Assembly (NCBI GenBank): GCA_034722175.1
Contig: JAYENR010000216.1
Span: 1 to 6,289 of the forward strand
Length of the DNA: 6,289 bases
Direction: 5' to 3'
Source of the DNA: Thiomicrorhabdus sp034722175
GTDB lineage: Bacteria > Pseudomonadota > Gammaproteobacteria > Thiomicrospirales > Thiomicrospiraceae
Shown here: one piece after another, positions 4,584-6,289 of the stretch
How positions within the stretch are numbered: the first letter of the stretch is position 1
Layout of the letters: each line of letters starts with the position of its first letter
Translations under genes and position numbers: made by a program
The notes under the pieces: model-generated
Databases searched by the model: none
The model's input: the letters and a program-made list of their open reading frames with translations, nothing else
Told to the model about the DNA's origin: nothing

Positions 4584-4898
4584 CTATTGCCCATTTTTAA
4601 TGGCTTGCATTACAACTTGTGCAACAGTATCTTGAGAAATACCTCGCTCTTTGCAATAAGGCGTTTGAAGCCAAACAGAAAGCTGCTTTTGTCCTTTGCT
4701 TGCGTTACAACCACAACAACACAAGGCTATATTTTCTGGCGTTATAATTTTTACATCATTAATGATGTGTTCCCAACTAGCAGAGGTTTTTCTACAAATT
4801 TTATATTCTGTGAATTCACAAGAACAATAGACGCAAACCTTATCCCGCTCACGTACATCTTTTTCAAGCCAATCAGGAATATTCCATTTATTTGCCAT
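4584..4898 (-). CDS. Small HNH endonuclease-like protein
   Basis: The product is 104 aa from the preferred start. Motifs in order: IPDWLEKDVRERD helix (7-19), CVYC (C22/C25) zinc pair, SWEHI (41-45; E43, H44), a conserved Asn (N47), PENIALCC (54-61), and C61-G62-type CxxC ending CNASKG (C64-G69). This is the CxxC...EH...N...CxxCNxxKG order of HNH/ββα-metal nucleases, which cut DNA using one divalent metal; the two CxxC pairs would bind structural zinc. A start 21 bp upstream (4919) is open, but only ATG 4898 has a ribosome site (AAGGG, 4907-4911, 8 nt away). A -10-like TATAAG (4914-4909) overlaps that site, so promoter and start assignments conflict; read-through from htpX is an alternative. 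No partner methylase or restriction gene is nearby, so it is a standalone nuclease, possibly of phage or mobile origin. Confidence 0.8.
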   Translation of the reverse strand: MANKWNIPDWLEKDVRERDKVCVYCSCEFTEYKICRKTSASWEHIINDVKIITPENIALCCCGCNASKGQKQLSVWLQTPYCKERGISQDTVAQVVMQAIKNGQ

Positions 4899-4974
4899 TG
4901 AGAAAACCCTTATAACCATTCTATTTTTTCAGTTCAACTTAAAGAATAGACTATTTCATTTGATTTACCCAACA

Positions 4975-5013
4975 AAAAAGCCCCGCTAGGCATCAATCCT
5001 AACGGGGCTTTTT
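4975..5013 (-). terminator. Strong intrinsic terminator of htpX (bidirectional shape)
   Basis: A 16-bp stem with one mismatch pairs 4975-4990 (AAAAAGCCCCGCTAGG) with 4998-5013 (CCTAACGGGGCTTTTT) around a 7-nt loop. On the - strand it is followed by a run of T residues and lies 24 bp past the htpX stop. The A/T tracts on both sides would also let it stop + strand transcription. It marks the border between the core htpX-gatB block and the accessory island. Confidence 0.92.
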
Positions 5014-5036
5014 ATTAAGCGAAAGTTGGGTAAAAA

Positions 5037-5933
5037 TTACGCTACTTTTAACTTCTCTTGCGGTGTCGCTTGAAGCGCATCAATACGATCTTGTAAGTCT
5101 GGGTGAGACTTGAATAGATCACCGAACGATGACTTCTTGGCAGAGATACCAAATGCCGCCATTTGATCTGGTAGTTCACCAGGCTGCATGGTTTGTAGAC
5201 GACGTAAAGCCGCAACCATGTTCTCTTTACCAGCTAGGTAAGCCCCACCGTTGTCAGCGTGGAACTCACGGTAACGAGAGAACTTCATCGCGATAATGCT
5301 TGCCAAAATACCGAATAGGATCTGTGCCACGATATCAACAATAATGAATGTCCAGCTGTGACCTTCTTCTTCGTTTTTAAGAATCACGCGATCCACCACG
5401 TAAGCCACGATTTTTGCGAAGAAGATTACGAAGGTATTTAAGACACCTTGTAACAGAGCCATAGTCACCATGTCACCGTTTGCAACGTGTGCCACTTCGT
5501 GACCTAGAACCGCTTCTACTTCGTTTTGACGCATGCTGCGCATTAGACCCGTTGAAACCGCAACTAACGAGTTGTTTTTGGTCATACCCGTTGCAAAAGC
5601 GTTTGGCTCTGGAGAGTCATAGATCGCCACTTCTGGTGATTTAATTCCCGCTTTTTTAGCTTGTGCTGCAACCGTTTCCACTAACCATTTCTCATCCGCG
5701 TTACGGGGTGTTTCAATTACTTTTGCACCCGTTGACATTTTTGCCATCCACTTTGACATCGCCAAAGAGACAAAAGAACCTGCAAAACCAAAGATCAACG
5801 CAAACATAAATAAGTTATTTAGGTTAAGGCTGGTGCCTTCCATGTAGTTGCCTACACCTAAAATATTCATCGCCAACATTGCTACGGCAATAACGGCGAT
5901 GTTTGTTAATAAAAATAAACCAATACGTTTCAT
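5037..5933 (-). CDS. htpX: HtpX membrane-bound zinc metalloprotease
   Basis: HtpX (298 aa, family-typical) is an M48 inner-membrane endopeptidase that degrades misfolded or damaged membrane proteins alongside FtsH; its active site faces the cytoplasm. Two N-terminal helices (about 4-27 and 39-60) are followed by the protease domain: SPEPNAFATG at 107-116, the zinc motif HEVAH at 145-149 (ligands H145, H149; catalytic E146), a hydrophobic pair at about 158-185 and 194-218, and SRYREFHAD at 219-227, whose E223 is the third zinc ligand. The C-terminal SHPDLQDRIDAL (276-287) is also standard. All catalytic residues are present. ATG 5933 has a strong AGGAGA ribosome site (5939-5944) 5 nt upstream. 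A good promoter lies at 5975-6002 and a strong terminator at 4975-5013, so it is probably monocistronic, downstream of gatB on the same strand. Confidence 0.96.
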   Translation of the reverse strand: MKRIGLFLLTNIAVIAVAMLAMNILGVGNYMEGTSLNLNNLFMFALIFGFAGSFVSLAMSKWMAKMSTGAKVIETPRNADEKWLVETVAAQAKKAGIKSPEVAIYDSPEPNAFATGMTKNNSLVAVSTGLMRSMRQNEVEAVLGHEVAHVANGDMVTMALLQGVLNTFVIFFAKIVAYVVDRVILKNEEEGHSWTFIIVDIVAQILFGILASIIAMKFSRYREFHADNGGAYLAGKENMVAALRRLQTMQPGELPDQMAAFGISAKKSSFGDLFKSHPDLQDRIDALQATPQEKLKVA

Positions 5934-5974
5934 TTTTTTCTCCTAAAGAATGGTATTGAATCTGAACATAACTA

Positions 5975-6003
5975 ACTATAAGGTTTTTTTATGACCTCTC
6001 AAG
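5975..6003 (-). promoter_or_regulatory. htpX promoter: sigma70-like with overlapping sigma32-like elements
   Basis: On the - strand TTGAGA (6002-5997) and TATAGT (5980-5975) are 16 bp apart; each matches its sigma70 consensus at 5 of 6 positions. The same DNA also reads CTTGAGA (6003-5997), 13 bp, then CCTTATAG (5983-5976), near the sigma32 pattern CTTGAAA-N11-14-CCCCATNT. Transcription would start near 5968, with a leader of about 35 nt. Heat-shock control is known for E. coli htpX; here it is inference from the match. Confidence 0.65.
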
Positions 6004-6046
6004 TGTTATCTAATAATCAATTTCAAATTTCTTTTTTAAAACTGAC

Positions 6047-6054
6047 CAGGCCTG
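6047..6054. repeat. CAGGCCTG palindrome upstream of htpX
   Basis: An 8-bp perfect palindrome in the gatB-htpX gap, about 45 bp upstream of the htpX -35 element. Flanks (GAC and CTTGG) do not extend the symmetry. Member of the AGGCCT-centred family in this window. Confidence 0.8.
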
Positions 6055-6113
6055 CTTGGAATTAAATTGAATGATTTGTCTGATTTAAAGGCATTTTTAA
6101 ACCCAAATCAAAC

Positions 6114-6129
6114 TGAACAGGCCTGTTCA
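6114..6129. repeat. TGAACAGGCCTGTTCA perfect 16-bp palindrome past gatB
   Basis: It lies 20-35 bp beyond the gatB stop on the - strand. As RNA it can form a 6-bp stem with a GGCC loop, but the bases after it (GTTTGATTT) are only moderately T-rich, so it is at best a weak gatB terminator. No stronger gatB terminator is seen in the 215-bp gap. Confidence 0.8.
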
Positions 6130-6148
6130 AACTTTAAAATTAACTCAG

Positions 6149-6289
6149 TTAACTTAATTTGGCTTTTAATATCTGGTTAACTTGGCCTGGGTTGGCTTGA
6201 CCACCCGAGGCTTTCATCACCTGACCAACAAAGTACCCCATCATCTTCTCTTGTCCGCCTTTATAGGCTTCCACTTGAGATGGGTTATT
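6149..6289 (-). CDS. gatB: GatB, aspartyl/glutamyl-tRNA amidotransferase subunit B, C-terminal end
   Basis: Only the last 46 codons and TAA (6151-6149) are in the window; the gene continues past the right edge. They read NNPSQVEAYKGGQEKMMGYFVGQVMKASGGQANPGQVNQILKAKLS in outline, with the GatB tail marks GYFVGQVMKAS (18-28) and GGQANPGQVNQIL (29-41). This YqeY-like tail domain contacts the tRNA. GatCAB converts misacylated Glu-tRNA(Gln) or Asp-tRNA(Asn) to the correct aminoacyl-tRNA in the cytoplasm, using glutamine and ATP. Its presence implies indirect charging of one or both amides. The gene is followed on the same strand by htpX after 215 bp, which contains two AGGCCT palindromes and the htpX promoter. 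Confidence 0.93.
   Translation of the reverse strand, partial: NNPSQVEAYKGGQEKMMGYFVGQVMKASGGQANPGQVNQILKAKLS

Noticed and set aside
4587..4901. 104-codon open frame on the + strand
   Set aside because: It is antisense to the HNH gene, which has the full set of nuclease motifs; the Cys and aromatic content is a by-product.

Overview
The window looks like the chromosome of a moderately AT-rich gammaproteobacterium. The core genes (tonB 3' end, sufE, a CNNM/CBS membrane protein, htpX, gatB 3' end) fit a sulfur-oxidiser of the Thiomicrospira/Hydrogenovibrio/Thiomicrorhabdus kind. That genus-level guess comes from overall protein and intergenic character and is only moderately sure. No rRNA, tRNA, CRISPR array or complete insertion sequence is visible.

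Layout. Left core block (+ strand, 1-2262): the C-terminal half of a TonB energy-transducing protein with a long in-frame 12-bp tandem repeat, then sufE (sulfur-transfer partner of SufS) with an unusual nested-hairpin terminator, then a CNNM (DUF21)/tandem-CBS membrane protein with its own sigma70-like promoter. Right core block (- strand, 4975-6289): the end of gatB, then htpX (membrane zinc protease) with a good promoter and a strong terminator.

Between them lies an accessory island of about 2.7 kb (2263-4975), whose gene calls are all on the - strand. Reading along the - strand it holds: a small HNH nuclease; a degenerate repeat; a two-gene operon of an unrecognised 123-aa protein and a DUF2335-type two-helix membrane protein; two more repeat copies; a 462-bp foldback element; and a broken higB followed by an apparently intact higA antitoxin. 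The foldback element has hairpins at both ends, 51-bp subterminal inverted repeats, a 24-bp perfect palindrome near its centre and a 64-codon ORF filling its interior.

Two intergenic patterns cross gene boundaries. The palindrome CAGGCCTG (StuI core AGGCCT) occurs four times, and AGGCCT alone once more, always outside the confident genes. Related repeats also lie 11-16 bp past the stop codons of both accessory transcription units, in the same orientation, which gives the island a cassette-like look. The most unusual candidates here are the foldback element, the palindrome family, and the repeat-flanked ORF123/DUF2335 pair. No function is established for any of them from sequence alone.
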